Source of the DNA: Otis tarda
Taxonomy: Eukaryota; Chordata; Aves; Otidiformes; Otididae
Assembly (NCBI GenBank): GCA_026413225.1
Contig: CM048552.1
Location: forward strand, 136,909,053 to 136,973,052
DNA: 64,000 bases
Reading direction: 5' to 3'
How positions within the stretch are numbered: the stretch's first letter is position 1; every line of letters begins with the position of its first letter. The translations under genes and the position numbers were made by a program. The notes under the pieces are model-generated. The model saw only the letters and a list, made by a program, of their open reading frames with translations, was not told the DNA's origin and made no database searches. Below, piece after piece: positions 43,396 to 54,600 of the stretch.

Positions 43396-43930
43396 CATAG
43401 AATCATAGAATCATAGAATGGTTAGAGTTGGAAGGGACCTTCAAAGGTCATCTAGTCCAACCCCCCTGCAAGAGCAGGGACATCCCTGACTAGATCAGGT
43501 TGCTCAGAGCCTCATCCAGCCTGGCCTTGAACATTTCCAGGGATGGGGCATCCACCACCTCTCTGGGCAACCTGTTCCAGTGCTCTACAACTCTCATTGT
43601 AAAAAATTTTTTTCTAATATCTAATCTAAACCTACCTCCTTCTAATTTAAACCCATTACCCCTTGTCCTATCACAACAGGCCCTACTGAACAGCTTCTCC
43701 CCATCTTTCCTGTAGGCCCCCTTGAGGTATTGGAAGACCGCTATCAGGTCTCCCCGGAGCCTCCTCTTCTCCAGGCTGAACAGCCCCAACTCTCTCAGCC
43801 TGTCCTCATAGGAGAGGTGCTCCAGCCCTCTGATCATCTTGGTGGCCCTTCTCTGGACCCTTTCCAACTGGTTCATGTCCTTCTTGTGTTGGGGACTCCA
43901 GAACTGGACGCAGTACTCCAGGTGGGGTGC
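43396..43930 (-). pseudogene. CR1 LINE fragment with open ORF2 C-terminus (copy B)
   Basis: An antisense CR1 of about 535 bp. Its 3' tail is at 43396-43420 and its 5' truncation lies near 43930. On the - strand the C-terminal ORF2 region is open without stops from about 43927 to the natural stop near 43490. It reads [16 protein letters not shown], then [55 protein letters not shown] and [20 protein letters not shown] catalytic motifs lie further upstream and are missing, so it is inactive. The intact frame and the match to copy A show low age. Confidence 0.96.
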
Positions 43931-44439
43931 TTCATTTCAGTTTCCTTTTCAAAGATAGATGAGGTGAAATCCTACCTAAATCAAATCAATGGCAAAATTA
44001 ATGGAAAGAGAAATCACAGGCTGGTACTTTAGAAGAGTGAAGAATCCTTTGATAGTTTCCTTTTTCAGTTTCTACAGAAGAGCAGCATTTCCAGAGATAA
44101 CCGTTGGACTGTTTATGTTTTTTACTTCTCACTTTTTGCATATAAGCAGAATACCCAAGGTTGCAAAAAGAATTGTGAGAAACAATTAAAAACACAAAAT
44201 TGCCTCTATTGGTCTTGTCTATGTGATTCTGTTGCAATATATGATTATATTTCTGTGGGTGGATGGAAATATTTTGCTAAATGGGAAAGTATAGCTGATA
44301 TCATAGGGATCATTTGAGAATTATGAGAATGATGTGTGGAGCTGACTTTTTTCTCTGTCAATCTGAGTCTGCACAAAGGCCTTTATTAAGTTTACAAAAT
44401 TATTCACCTAAAGGCCTCTCCCTCTGAGGGAGACTAATT

Positions 44440-45140
44440 TGTAATTCCTATCTTCTCTCTGTAGACTGAGTCTTCCACCTTTCTGATACCCAGTCTCAGT
44501 CTCCCTGCCTGCTCAAATCCTTTTCAAGTTGTATGTGCTCAGCATCCATGCCTCAAGAGTACCATCTCCCTGGCTCTACATCCATATTTATTCTAACCTT
44601 TTCCTTTGGTTACCACTCTGCTTAGATCTCCATGGATGCTCATGTATTTTTGGTAAGCCCCTCCTTCTGCACACCACTGTTCTGCTCAGGGCTCTGCCCT
44701 CAGTTTTCCCTTGCCCCAGTGGCTCTGCCCTCCGAGGCTTTATTTTCCCAGTCTCAGCTGTTTCCCCATCACAGTAATTCCCATATGCAGATTCTCATCC
44801 GACTAGTCCCTACTGTTCCCTTCTTCCACTCCTCTTCTTCCTCCCCTCCCCTTATCCTTCAACCATCTCTGCCTCTTTTTCATTCTTGGGCTTATCATTT
44901 CCCCTGCTATTTTACCCTCTCACTTCCAGGGTCTCTTGTCTGGCTGTACTTCCAGAAAGGCTTCCAGCTCACCTGCCTCCCAATCTCATAATCCTTTTCC
45001 AAAGTCACTCTTTGCTCACTCTGCTCTTCCAGCTGTCCATCCCCATTTCTTCCCACCACCTCCTTCCAATCTTGCCTCAGCAGGAGCAATTTTTATCTAT
45101 TGCTAATCCACCAGATCCAATGTCGAACTCCTTTCTCGAT
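44440..45140 (+). other. Strongly pyrimidine-rich, strand-skewed tract
   Basis: For about 700 bp the + strand is dominated by C and T (for example CTCCTCTTCTTCCTCCCCTC near 44830). Open frames of 82-119 codons appear in two phases simply because purine-containing stops are rare. Their translations are L/S/P/F-rich and not recognisable. The block could be a decayed LINE with a pyrimidine-rich sense strand, or a polypyrimidine expansion. It lies 360 bp upstream of the solo LTR. Confidence 0.5.
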
Positions 45141-45676
45141 TTCTAATCAAACTATGGTGCTTGCTTCATTTCAATTTTCAATTGAACTTCATTGACTAGT
45201 GGACCCTCATGGGAAGGGAACTGAGGGCACAGAAGAGAGAAACTCTCTGCTTTTAGGTCTGCAGTCTGACTCTGCCTTGGGTCATCAGGTGGGAGGAGTC
45301 ATTAAAAGGATGTTGTAATTTGGTTTTAGTAGCCCTGAGGTGTACGATGATGGTACACATACCATCTGGTCAGCTGGGAGTCTGCAGCTCAGCTAGCATT
45401 GGCTATCTTCAGAGCTTTTAGTTGCAAAACAGTGCAGTTTTTTTCAGGTCTTGCCTGAATTTGAAAGGACTCTCAGCTAAAAGCAAAAAGGCATATATCT
45501 GTGTTGTGGTTTTGTTTAGTGAGGGGGGACCTAAAGTGGTAGCTTCTGTAGGAAACTGCTAGAAGTTGTTTCCCCTCTGTTCAGTGGACTTGGCCAGGCC
45601 TAGGGCGGACCTGCTGCTGGCCAAGGCTGAGCCAATTGGTAGAAGAATGTTCCGTGATAACACCTCTGCGATAACA

Positions 45677-45684
45677 TATTTAAG
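45677..45684 (+). promoter_or_regulatory. TATA-like box of the LTR
   Basis: TATTTAAG lies about 175 bp inside the LTR, where a U3 core promoter is expected. A start site would fall near 45705-45715, just before or in the purine-rich AAAAAGAGAGAAGAGAAG run. Confidence 0.55.
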
Positions 45685-46477
45685 AAGGGGAAAACAGGAA
45701 AAAAAAAAAAAGAGAGAAGAGAAGATGTGAAGAAGCTGAGCGGGGGCAGAGGCGCAGAGGGGGAGGCGCAGGCCTCCTGGGCCTTGCAGGCCTCACCCTC
45801 TGGCCTCTCGCCAGGCGGCCGACTGGGCCCGACTGGGCCCAGCCAGGCTGCGAGAAGTGGAGAGGAGATGAGCTGGATGATGTGAAGAGATTCGGAGAGG
45901 CGTCTGCCAGCCTGTTGTGAAGAACTTTTCTTGTGAGAGGAACGGCTGCAGACGCCAAGGTCAGTTCAGAAGGAGGGGGAGGAGTAATGTGGCTCCTGGC
46001 CAAGATTCCTCTGCAGCCTGTGGTGATGACCATGGTGGAGCAGGTTGTCCCCCTGCAGCCCATGGAGGTCCATGGAGGACTAGAGATCCACCTGGACCCC
46101 GTGAAGGACCCCGTACCGGGGGAGGTGGATGCCTGAAGGAGGCTGTGGCCCGTGGAGGGCCCGCTGGGGCAGCTGTTCTGGAGGGACTGCACCCTGTGAA
46201 AGAGATGACCCACGCCGGAGCAGTTTCATGAAGGACTGTGGCATAGGGGTGGGACCCCACAATGGAGCAGGGGAGGAATGTGAGAAGTTCTTCCCCCGAC
46301 TATGAAGCAGCGGTGTAAAACAACGCATGATGAACTGATTGCAACCCCCATTCCCTCTTCCGTCCCTGTGCCGCTTGGGGTGGGGGGAAGGTAGTAGAGA
46401 TAATGTTAATTTCGGAAAGAGGGAGGGGTGGGGAGAAGTTATCTTGTTCTCTGTCTCATTATCCTGCTGTTTTTAGT

Positions 46478-46483
46478 AATAAA
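46478..46483 (+). terminator. AATAAA polyadenylation signal of the LTR
   Basis: AATAAA is followed within about 35 bases by a T/G-rich stretch (GCCTGTTTTGCCCG), as in retroviral R/U5 borders. In sense with MID1, it could in principle prematurely polyadenylate the pre-mRNA in this intron. Confidence 0.65.
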
Positions 46484-46666
46484 TGAATAGTTTTCCCCAA
46501 GTCGAGCCTGTTTTGCCCGTAACAGTAACTTTAAGGATTTTCTCCCTGTCCTTATCTCAAACCTTGAGCCGTTTTTCTTATATTATCTCCCCCTATTCTC
46601 TCGGAGGGTGGAGGGAGTGAGAGAGAGACTGTGTAGTCTGGTTCCGATCGGGGCTGAACTACGACA

Positions 46667-48916
46667 ACCTTGCACAGAAACTTATCCTGCCAAATTTAAG
46701 CAGCTTTCAAAGCACTGGAACAGCAGAGCAAGACGTTTTCTCATTGATGGCAGCATATTTCCCCTAGCCTGTTTTGTGAAATTAGCTGCTGGTTTTGGCT
46801 GACATTTTCATAAAAATAAAAATTAAATAAAATCAGGCCAAGGAAACACTGTAACTGGGAAATTTAACCTGGAATAAGAGAAATTTGACATTGCTGTATG
46901 TGAAATCAGGATCTAATAATGGGAAGTGTCAAATGTGCATAATCATAGGTGAAAGTACACTCCCTGCTGATATGAGTAACAGCTTTGAAAAGTCTGAAAT
47001 ACGTTCTAAATAGTTGGGGATAAATTATGAACTGAGCTACGTCTCTGGAAATCATCTGATTCTTACATTCAGCTAATGGCTGAATTTAGCTCTTTGTGTA
47101 TAGCAAACCTTCTACTTTTTAAAACTTGCTGCAGGCAGACCTTATAAATTCTCAACTTTTTAAGGCCAGACATCACCACTGTAATTGCAGAATCTGACCT
47201 CATGAAGAAGACGACAGCGGTTAGTGTATCCACACCAGCTATCAATGTGTGTGTTACGGGGTGGGGGGGGGAGGCTGTTTCCTGGGTTGTATTCCAGAGA
47301 AGAGGTTGAGCCTAATGGCCCTAATGACATGACTATCTTAATGGGAACACCCCTAACAAAACGTTCCAATTAACAGGGGATGTACTGAGCTGAAATAAAT
47401 GGTTTTAAGTGATGATCAGCCTGGTGTGAAATTATAAACTCCATTGTTATTATCAAAATGACTAATTACAGCTCTGATGCAGAGTAGCACTCAAATTTTT
47501 AAATCTGTTGGACTAAACAGAAAATGCTTTCAGCCTTTTGCAAGACCTCCAGGGAAAAATGAAGACCATGCAATTTTTAGCTTGCATTTTTATTTAATTG
47601 GTGCATTATTTCAGTACAAAGTATTACATAGTATTTCTTTCCCTTTTCTCCAGTCTTTTTTTTTAAATTGCGTTTCCACAAGATGTCCTAATTAGGAGAA
47701 CCATACTGTATAACCTCAAAAAATTAAGGATTTCACTTCAGCTAAGTAACATTTTTGACTGTTGAAAAAAAAAAGCACAGTTTAATGGGACAGAGGAAAA
47801 CAGGGCAGTAAGACTATTCAGGGAAAACTGAGAAATAGGCACAAGTTTTATATAAGGATTTGTATTTCATTTAGATAGTGCTTTTTACACTTTTCTAACA
47901 ATGTGTAGTAATAAATTATCTTTATTTTATTTGCACTTTTGTGTAAAGCAACCCACACACATTTTAAGGTTTTATCTTCCTTTTGGCCTACAGCTTTCAT
48001 ATCAAGCAAGCAAATGTTAAAAGCAGGCTTGAATCTGCTCTCTCCATTGATGGGTTTTTAGTTTAAAGCTCTTCAAAACTTTCATGCTTATCAGTGCAGC
48101 CCAGGATCACTAAATTGCAACTGTCTGGTACCACATGCTGACAAGCCAAGGCTTGAAAAAGGGGTGACAGTTTTTCCACCCTGGCTTAGAGTGTCCAACC
48201 AATGCTGAATGGAGGAAAAAAAACATAGATTCTTTTTTTTTTTTTAATAAAGTGTGTGAAATAGAAAAGGCAGAAGATGCCTTTAAGTTGCTGCTCTGTT
48301 TTATTTATCATCTCTCACAATTGCCCTGAAAGCTGAAAATATCTCTTAATAAATTACAGTCTCTTTCTTTGTGGCAAATTCCAGGTGAAGTAGAAAAGGT
48401 GTGATATTTCTATAAATGTGCACTACCCAGCAAGTGTATTATTCACTGAAACTTGATATTCCGCAGAAGATAGGAATTCAAAAGCTAGATTCAATAAAGT
48501 TAATAGAACAAGCTATGTAGCTGCATTATTCACTCATGTTTTACAACACACATTAAATAGTGTAATCAAACGTACAAAAAAAAAGTTGTCACCTATGAAC
48601 TATAATAATGGGCATATTAGGCATATCTAATAAAGCTCATAAGCTTATAAAAATCTTAAAAGCTGATTTTCCTGAAGTCTGTCTCCTTGAATATTTAAAA
48701 CAAAATCTTAAATTAGTAAGTATTTATTAGTTCCTTGTACTTTTATACCAACTACATTAGCATACTTCATATTTGGATATTATAAGTCTCGCAGCTCTGG
48801 TGAAAGGTAAAACAGTGTATAAGAAACCTGCTAAATAAATATACTTCATTAAGTTCTTTATATAAAAATGATTTAAGGCTTAACTATCTATCTTAAAAGA
48901 TCTTCAGATTTTCACA
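46667..48916. other. Intron, nothing recognised
   Basis: AT-rich, with a G-run at about 47260-47270 and T-runs near 48230-48245. No exon or transposon is recognisable. Confidence 0.5.
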
Positions 48917-49090
48917 GGTTGCTTAGGGACTAACTGTTTTGAATATCTTCAAGAGTGAGACCTCCACAGCCTCTTTGGGCAGCCTGCTCCAGCATTTGAC
49001 CACCTTCAAGGTGACAATAGCCAAGTTTGCCATGAGAGCCCGTGGTCAGCCTGTTGTCCACTAGGATCCTCAGGACCTTTTCTGCAAGTG
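48917..49090 (-). mobile_element. Old CR1 LINE fragment with internal deletion
   Basis: On the - strand the right part encodes a worn version of the ORF2 block that normally reads EKDLGVLVDNRLT (here AEKVLRILVDNRLT). The left part encodes the much later block corresponding to WSRLPKEAVE. In an intact CR1 several hundred bases separate the two, so the middle is deleted. No 3' tail is visible. Divergence is much higher than in the 40/43-kb pair. Confidence 0.8.
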
Positions 49091-49362
49091 TCAGGGTGAA
49101 CAGCTGTTTTACCAAGTACAGTGTTTTCTTAAAGAAGATCACCACGTTATGCTATTAGATGCATTGCTTTTATAGTGCCTTCCTTTTCTTTCATTCACAT
49201 TTAATTTTAGTGCTAGTTGTTTGGCCCTGAGCCTCAAAACTCTTTTTGATGTAGAAATTTCCTTTGTACCTAAGACAACTCCGAAGGTACCTGTAGAGCA
49301 CTCTGCAAAATGCAGCAAATTAGACTTCTACTTCCGTTGAAATGATGTGTCATTACATATAG

Positions 49363-49452
49363 ATATGGCATTTAGGGACATGGTTTAGTGGTGGACTTGG
49401 TAATGTCAGTTTAACAGTTGGACTCCATGGTCTTAAAGTGATGATTCTATGA
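49363..49452 (+). mobile_element. Old CR1 LINE 3' tail
   Basis: A short sense-strand remnant matching the CR1 3' end: the GGGACATGGTTTAGTGGTGG segment, then GTTGGACTCCATGGTCTTAAAG, ending GATGATTCTATG. It differs in subfamily from the other tails in the window. Confidence 0.8.
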
Positions 49453-51249
49453 AAAGTACTCAGCAACTAATGTCATACACTGGAGAAATACTGCAGTGGA
49501 TGTTTGGTAATGGGAATGTACAGACTTAAAGGTCTGGACAAACCCAGCAGAAACTACCAAAATCTTCTTTTTTCAGACATGCAGTTTCAAAATGGCACTC
49601 AGGATCGAGACAAAAAAAATTCATAAATTGTTTCTGAGGTACTAGTTTTAGAAATTTTCATTTGGAATGTTTATCTAGTACGTTTTCACTTCGACCATGT
49701 ATCAATGGACTGTGGCAAGAGCAACGCACCTCTGCTACGTCAAACCTAGGCATCTTTGAGTCATTGCTTTTGTTGCCACACTAATCCTGTATATGTTGTT
49801 TGAGCAATAGTTTGATATCAAGTATACCGATACCACTCTAACAACAAAGTACTAATCAATCAATATCTTGAGTGCCCAGGTTACTTGTCTCTGCAAGCAT
49901 GTGTTACGTGGTGTCTGTGACAAGGAGGGAGCCTCTTCTTAACTTTACCAGCTTCTGAGGAATCTCATTCAAAACTCACTGACTCAGTAGGAAAACTAGC
50001 ATAGCCTCAGTGGGGTTTGGATTAAAGGCATTTGATCTTAGGGAAATTGAATAATCTGTAAAATGAGGATCGTAATGTTTCTCTCTTGTAAAAGTAATTT
50101 AAATTCATAGAGGGAAAGTACAAAGCGCTATTCCTGGTTTATCTCTATTAAGAAAACTGGTTTTATCAATTTTTATTTAATTACTTAAATGAGTAATTTA
50201 AGGCATTTTAAGGCCTCCTGTATTTGGTGTTCCATTTGTTTCTTTTGGTTGAAACGGTGGTTACTATGGAAACAAAGACATTGCAAGATTTGAGTTGCTG
50301 TTAGCTTTGAGAACGTATACATTGTTAAGGAAAAAAAAAACCCCCTGAGATATTAAATATAAAATAGAATAAGATCCTTAATAATTAACAAATTCTGTGT
50401 AAAAGCTGATTTTACACTGAAAGTATGTGGAATAGGAACCACTCCAGCAGAAACAAATGAAAAAAAAAAAAAAAAGGGAAGTTAATGGAGCTGTCATTTC
50501 GATATTCAATAATATTATCTAGAATATGCAATTTCCCAGATGTAATTCCCATATCCTGCATGAGCAGTTACAACAAAGTGAAAGGCTTACTGATGCCAAC
50601 TTGCTTTTCCTGTCACAGTGTAATGGCAAAATATAGACACTTCTAGAATCAGCGGAGCAATTGGGAAAACAGAGCCGCTCTCAACATCAGTTACATGGGC
50701 AACATGTGTCATAGTCCTCCTGGCACCCCCTCAGCTATTTGCACAATTATTTTCTTGGCCATCTCACAGATTTGCGTGTTTATGCAAGGGGCAAACAGAC
50801 GTGCGTGCAGAAAGGAGGAATCGAAGCCCCTCTGTCCAGGAGAGCCTGACATCCTGGGGGTTGACAAGTGTTGCCAGGCTCTGCTTTTCAAACTCCTGGA
50901 GGTAGGGGAAAGAGTGGAGCAGTAGGAATTGGAAAGATGTCAGTTCTCCTCTTCCATAGCTCATTTTTGACTGTTAGTGACCCTATGGTGTTCTAAATTG
51001 GAAAAGAGTTGCATAATTGAAATGAGTTCAAACGGGGCAAATCAGCTCAAAATACAGGCATGGAGCCCAGTGAGCTAGAATAAGGGCCCAAGCTAACCCA
51101 TGGGTTGATTTCACTGTAGTGTTTGCTAAAGCACACCCATATGTGTGCACACTCCTGCACACGCACATGCAAACAGAGCCACACTTAAAAGAATGATTCA
51201 AGTATAGATACAGATCTTCAATACATATACTTAATAAATCATCAATTAT
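49453..51249. other. Intron, nothing recognised
   Basis: AT-rich with A-runs at 50330-50340 and 50459-50475. Overlapping frames at 50.7-50.95 kb occur on both strands and look like chance. Confidence 0.5.
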
Positions 51250-51610
51250 AGAGCACCTCAGTTTGGAAGGGACGTTGAAAGATGATCTGTTCCAGCCTTT
51301 CAAGGGAAAGGGAGCCTAGATGAGGCTAGACTGTCCAATTGCATCTTGAAAACCTCCAGTGACGAGGACTCTACCATGTCCCTGGGGAGGTTGTTACAGT
51401 GAATGATATGCACAAAATTTCTTACATCAGGATGAAACCTCTTCTGGTGCCACTTGTACCTGTTGCCCCTTGTCTTCTTTACATAGCTTCTTGTGAAGAG
51501 AGAGCCTTCGTCCTCTCTGTAGCTGCCCTTGAAGTACAGGAATACTGTGATGAGATCCTCCCTAAGCCTCCTCTTCTACAGGGAGAAGAGACCTAACTCC
51601 TTCAGTCCAA
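51250..51610 (-). mobile_element. Old CR1 LINE fragment, ORF2 C-terminus plus 3' UTR
   Basis: The - strand encodes a diverged ORF2 C-terminus: GLFSL, an in-frame stop, KRRLREDLITVF, then TRGNRYKWHQKRF and NNLPRDMVESSSLEVF. It then runs into a 3' end ending at TTTGGAAGGGACG read on +. The 8-mer tail is lost. The internal stop and high divergence mark an old copy. A short local duplication (CCTAACTC twice) lies at its 5' edge, 51592-51617. Confidence 0.9.
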
Positions 51611-51624
51611 CCTAACTCTTTTAG

Positions 51625-54600
51625 TGAAGGAAAAGAACAAAGGAAGTTAAAGAGCTATATTTTCATGGAGTGTTTTAAATACTGTTGAGTACAAAGTCAG
51701 GCTCAGCCCTCAATCAGTGTTGTGTGACCTCAAAATGCTATTGTTAATCATGCACAAAAATACCGGAGGAGACTCTGTCATTGCAAAACATTTTCCCGTG
51801 TTACAGAATATGTAAGCGTATCTGTGTAAATGCATACTTGTTTGTGTATGTTTTATATGGCTAAAAAGAAGGTGTTTCTCATAAAGTCAGTAGGCTTGAC
51901 TCTTAGAAACAGCAAATGTAGAAAATAGACCTAAAAAAACGTAACCTACTGAGTGAATTAAGTTCATGTCTTTTCTCCGAAGAAAACTTTGTCTGAGATC
52001 AAAATCAAAATTAGTTAATTAAAGGCCTCAAATAAATACTTCCATGGGCTTTATAGTTTTTATATCTTCCCAAAGTGCCATGAAAAAGCGTATTTTTAAG
52101 TAATCAGCATTGGCTCATGTTTTCAGTGGAAAAAGTTTGCCAGGCTTGATAGTAGGGAAAACTTCAAAGGCTGTGATAAATCAAATTAATAATTTGTCCG
52201 GAGGAAGTCTCTATAAATTGGTCATATTATCTAAATGTGTCAAATGAAATGTTAAGATCCCCCTCTCTTTTTCTCCAGGAGTAACTGGATTTGCACATCT
52301 CTCTAAATTGCTAGTCTTTTCACCAAAATGTAGGCATATATTTTTTTATTGCCTGAATTCCTGTCATGATAAATGGTTACAGAAAGGTGGCCAAAGCTAT
52401 ATGGGAGGGTTCAGGCAAGTTGATTGTATATTTTCCTAGCGTTAGCCCACCTGATGTGAAGATGATCAGCAGACCATGTAAGACCAACTCAGTTCTGCAT
52501 CCCTAATTTAAGATATGCTCTACTGGATAAGATGAAAGAGTCTAAGACTCTTAGTAAATCATTCAAAGGTAAGTTAGAAGGCTTCATTACTCATGCATGA
52601 GTTCCTCTAGAGGACCATCATTTCTGCATTTGATGTTCTGGAGGAAGAAAAGGTAACAGGAAAATGGCCCTTTAAAATGATCTTGATTTTTCTTAAGTTT
52701 TGAAGGCTTTTAAAGAAGGGTTGTGTTATATCTTGTTGTTCTTATAGGAAAGGGACTGAGGATTCAGATGGTTTATTCTCTGTTATTCTTAAGTCTTTTG
52801 TTCTTAATTGGGCATTTATGAAATTCTAGGATATGTATGTACTTAAAAATTCTTCTGGTTTTCTATGCATTAAATGCTCTCATTTCTCATGCCAGATTTA
52901 CCAAATTTACTAATGCAAATTTGAATGTTTAATGTTAAGGCCAAAGATAAAGCATCTTATCCTTATTTTATCTGTAAAATGTTCAAAATTTCTTCCTATT
53001 AGAACATCCAAGTCTCTTATTAATTGTTCCAGTTCTCTTATTAAGAGAACACGAAGATCTTTCTTAGTGTTCCGCCTTTCTGCTGAGAATCTGAAATGCC
53101 AAGAAAACAGGGGAAAGTTCCAACTCAGAAGCTACAGTGCAAAATAATGTGTTAGAAATTGAAATGGTGATAGATAAGCCTGTGCTTGTGCAGTGTGAGT
53201 TTGAAATCTTACAGGTGTATTTGGGCATCTATTTACACTTTTTTTTTTTCCTTAAAATGTCATTTGATTTCATATAATGTGATCTATTGCTTTGCCAAAC
53301 TACAGTAGAATTTTTTTTTTTAATGGCATGCTTTAAATTTCTTGAGAGACCAGAGTTCTGTGGTGCTACTAGGAATGTATTGTCACAATCCACTGATTCT
53401 TAACAATGGAAGTTTTACCCCAGATATGCTTTCAAGCTGTATGTAAGCTGAAGCAAAAACCAGAAAATGACATTTGGATTATAATGATGGGACCTCAAGT
53501 ATTGATGAAGTAGAATTGGCTGGAGTTATGCTTATGGTTTGGCATGCTACGAGTGATTTATTATCATAGGAACATAGTAAAAATAAACCACAAATGTACT
53601 AGCAAACATGCTTTCTTGAGCTAAAATTCATTGCTTTGAAGTATCCTAATTTCATATTAGTATGAACAATTCATTAGTTCATACTAATTTATTAGTTCAT
53701 GTTAGTGAAATGAAACACATCTGTGATTATCTGCAATGCTGAAATAAGTGAAATACCCAAGTCTGCTGAGGCCTCCACATGGGATATCTGCTTTTGGCTT
53801 GTTGCCTTTTTTAACCATTCCACATACATTGTCAAGAGCTATTAAATAATAATCTGTCCTTGAATTATTGTCCCCTCACATGATAGCTGGATTAACATTG
53901 AATTGATTATTGCATTTTAATCTATGTGAATGTGCGCTCCAATAGGGACTGAAAAATAATATCTTAGCAGGGGAAGGAAAGAAATTATTTCTTCAGGTGC
54001 TCTCCTGGCTGTAGCATCCATGTCTCACCCCCTGAGCATTTTCTAAAGCATCCAAGTTACTTTCAGACCTTCCACTCAGAAACCCTTGGCACTATGCAGT
54101 GCCAGCAAAGCGAGAGCCACCAACTGGGTTCAACTCAGGTTCATAAAACCTAGGAAGATGTGAGGGATATGTCGTCACAGCAGCTGGACGGGTCACAGCA
54201 AAGGGGCAAAATACCTACATGTTTTGGAGGCAAGAGTGGTGAGGGAGATCAGGATTTCTGGGAATGGAGTTGGGTCTGCTGCTGAGGGAAGGAGAAGCAT
54301 TGCTTTTAGTGTTGTATACTAAGTGAGAGGATGATACTTCTGCCTCCTGACTGTTTCGTAGGTATGCTTTTCTTTCACTTATCTGTTGCAAATACAAAGC
54401 AAAAATGAAGTGCTATTTTTGTTGTGGATATTTTTCCAGTGCATCAATATTTAAATGTTATTCAGACCTGAACCTAGTTTTCCAACCAAAAGCCCCTAGT
54501 TTTTTGTTGTTATTGTCTTGGTTTAATTTTGTCTGTTTTGGGTTTTGAGGAGTTTTCTCTTGGTTGGGGAATCTGAAATTTGGAGTTGTTGTCTGATGAA

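Larger units (their letters stand above)
45502..46666 (+). mobile_element. Solo LTR of an endogenous retrovirus (about 1,165 bp)
   Basis: The element starts TGTTGTGGTT and ends AACTACGACA, giving terminal inverted repeats that agree at 8 of 10 positions with TG...CA ends. A TATTTAAG box at 45677-45684 and an AATAAA signal at 46478-46483 mark U3 and the end of R. The part after the signal (CCCCAAGTCGAGCCTGTTTTG, then CCCTGTCCTTATCTC) resembles the U5 of a widespread avian LTR group that I associate with ERVL-like elements. No gag, pol or env sequence lies on either side, so internal recombination has left a solo LTR. Flanks ATCTG and ACCTT do not form a clean target duplication. A GC-rich centre (45730-46260) carries several overlapping frames that I treat as non-coding. 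Class assignment is tentative. Confidence 0.85.

Noticed and set aside
43500..43715. Plus-strand frame, repeated almost identically at 40150-40374
   Set aside because: It is the antisense shadow of the CR1 ORF2 C-terminus; the real reading is on the - strand.
45917..46231. Overlapping long frames on both strands inside the LTR
   Set aside because: They lie in the GC-rich part of a solo LTR where stops are rare, occur in several phases at once and match no retroviral or host protein I know.
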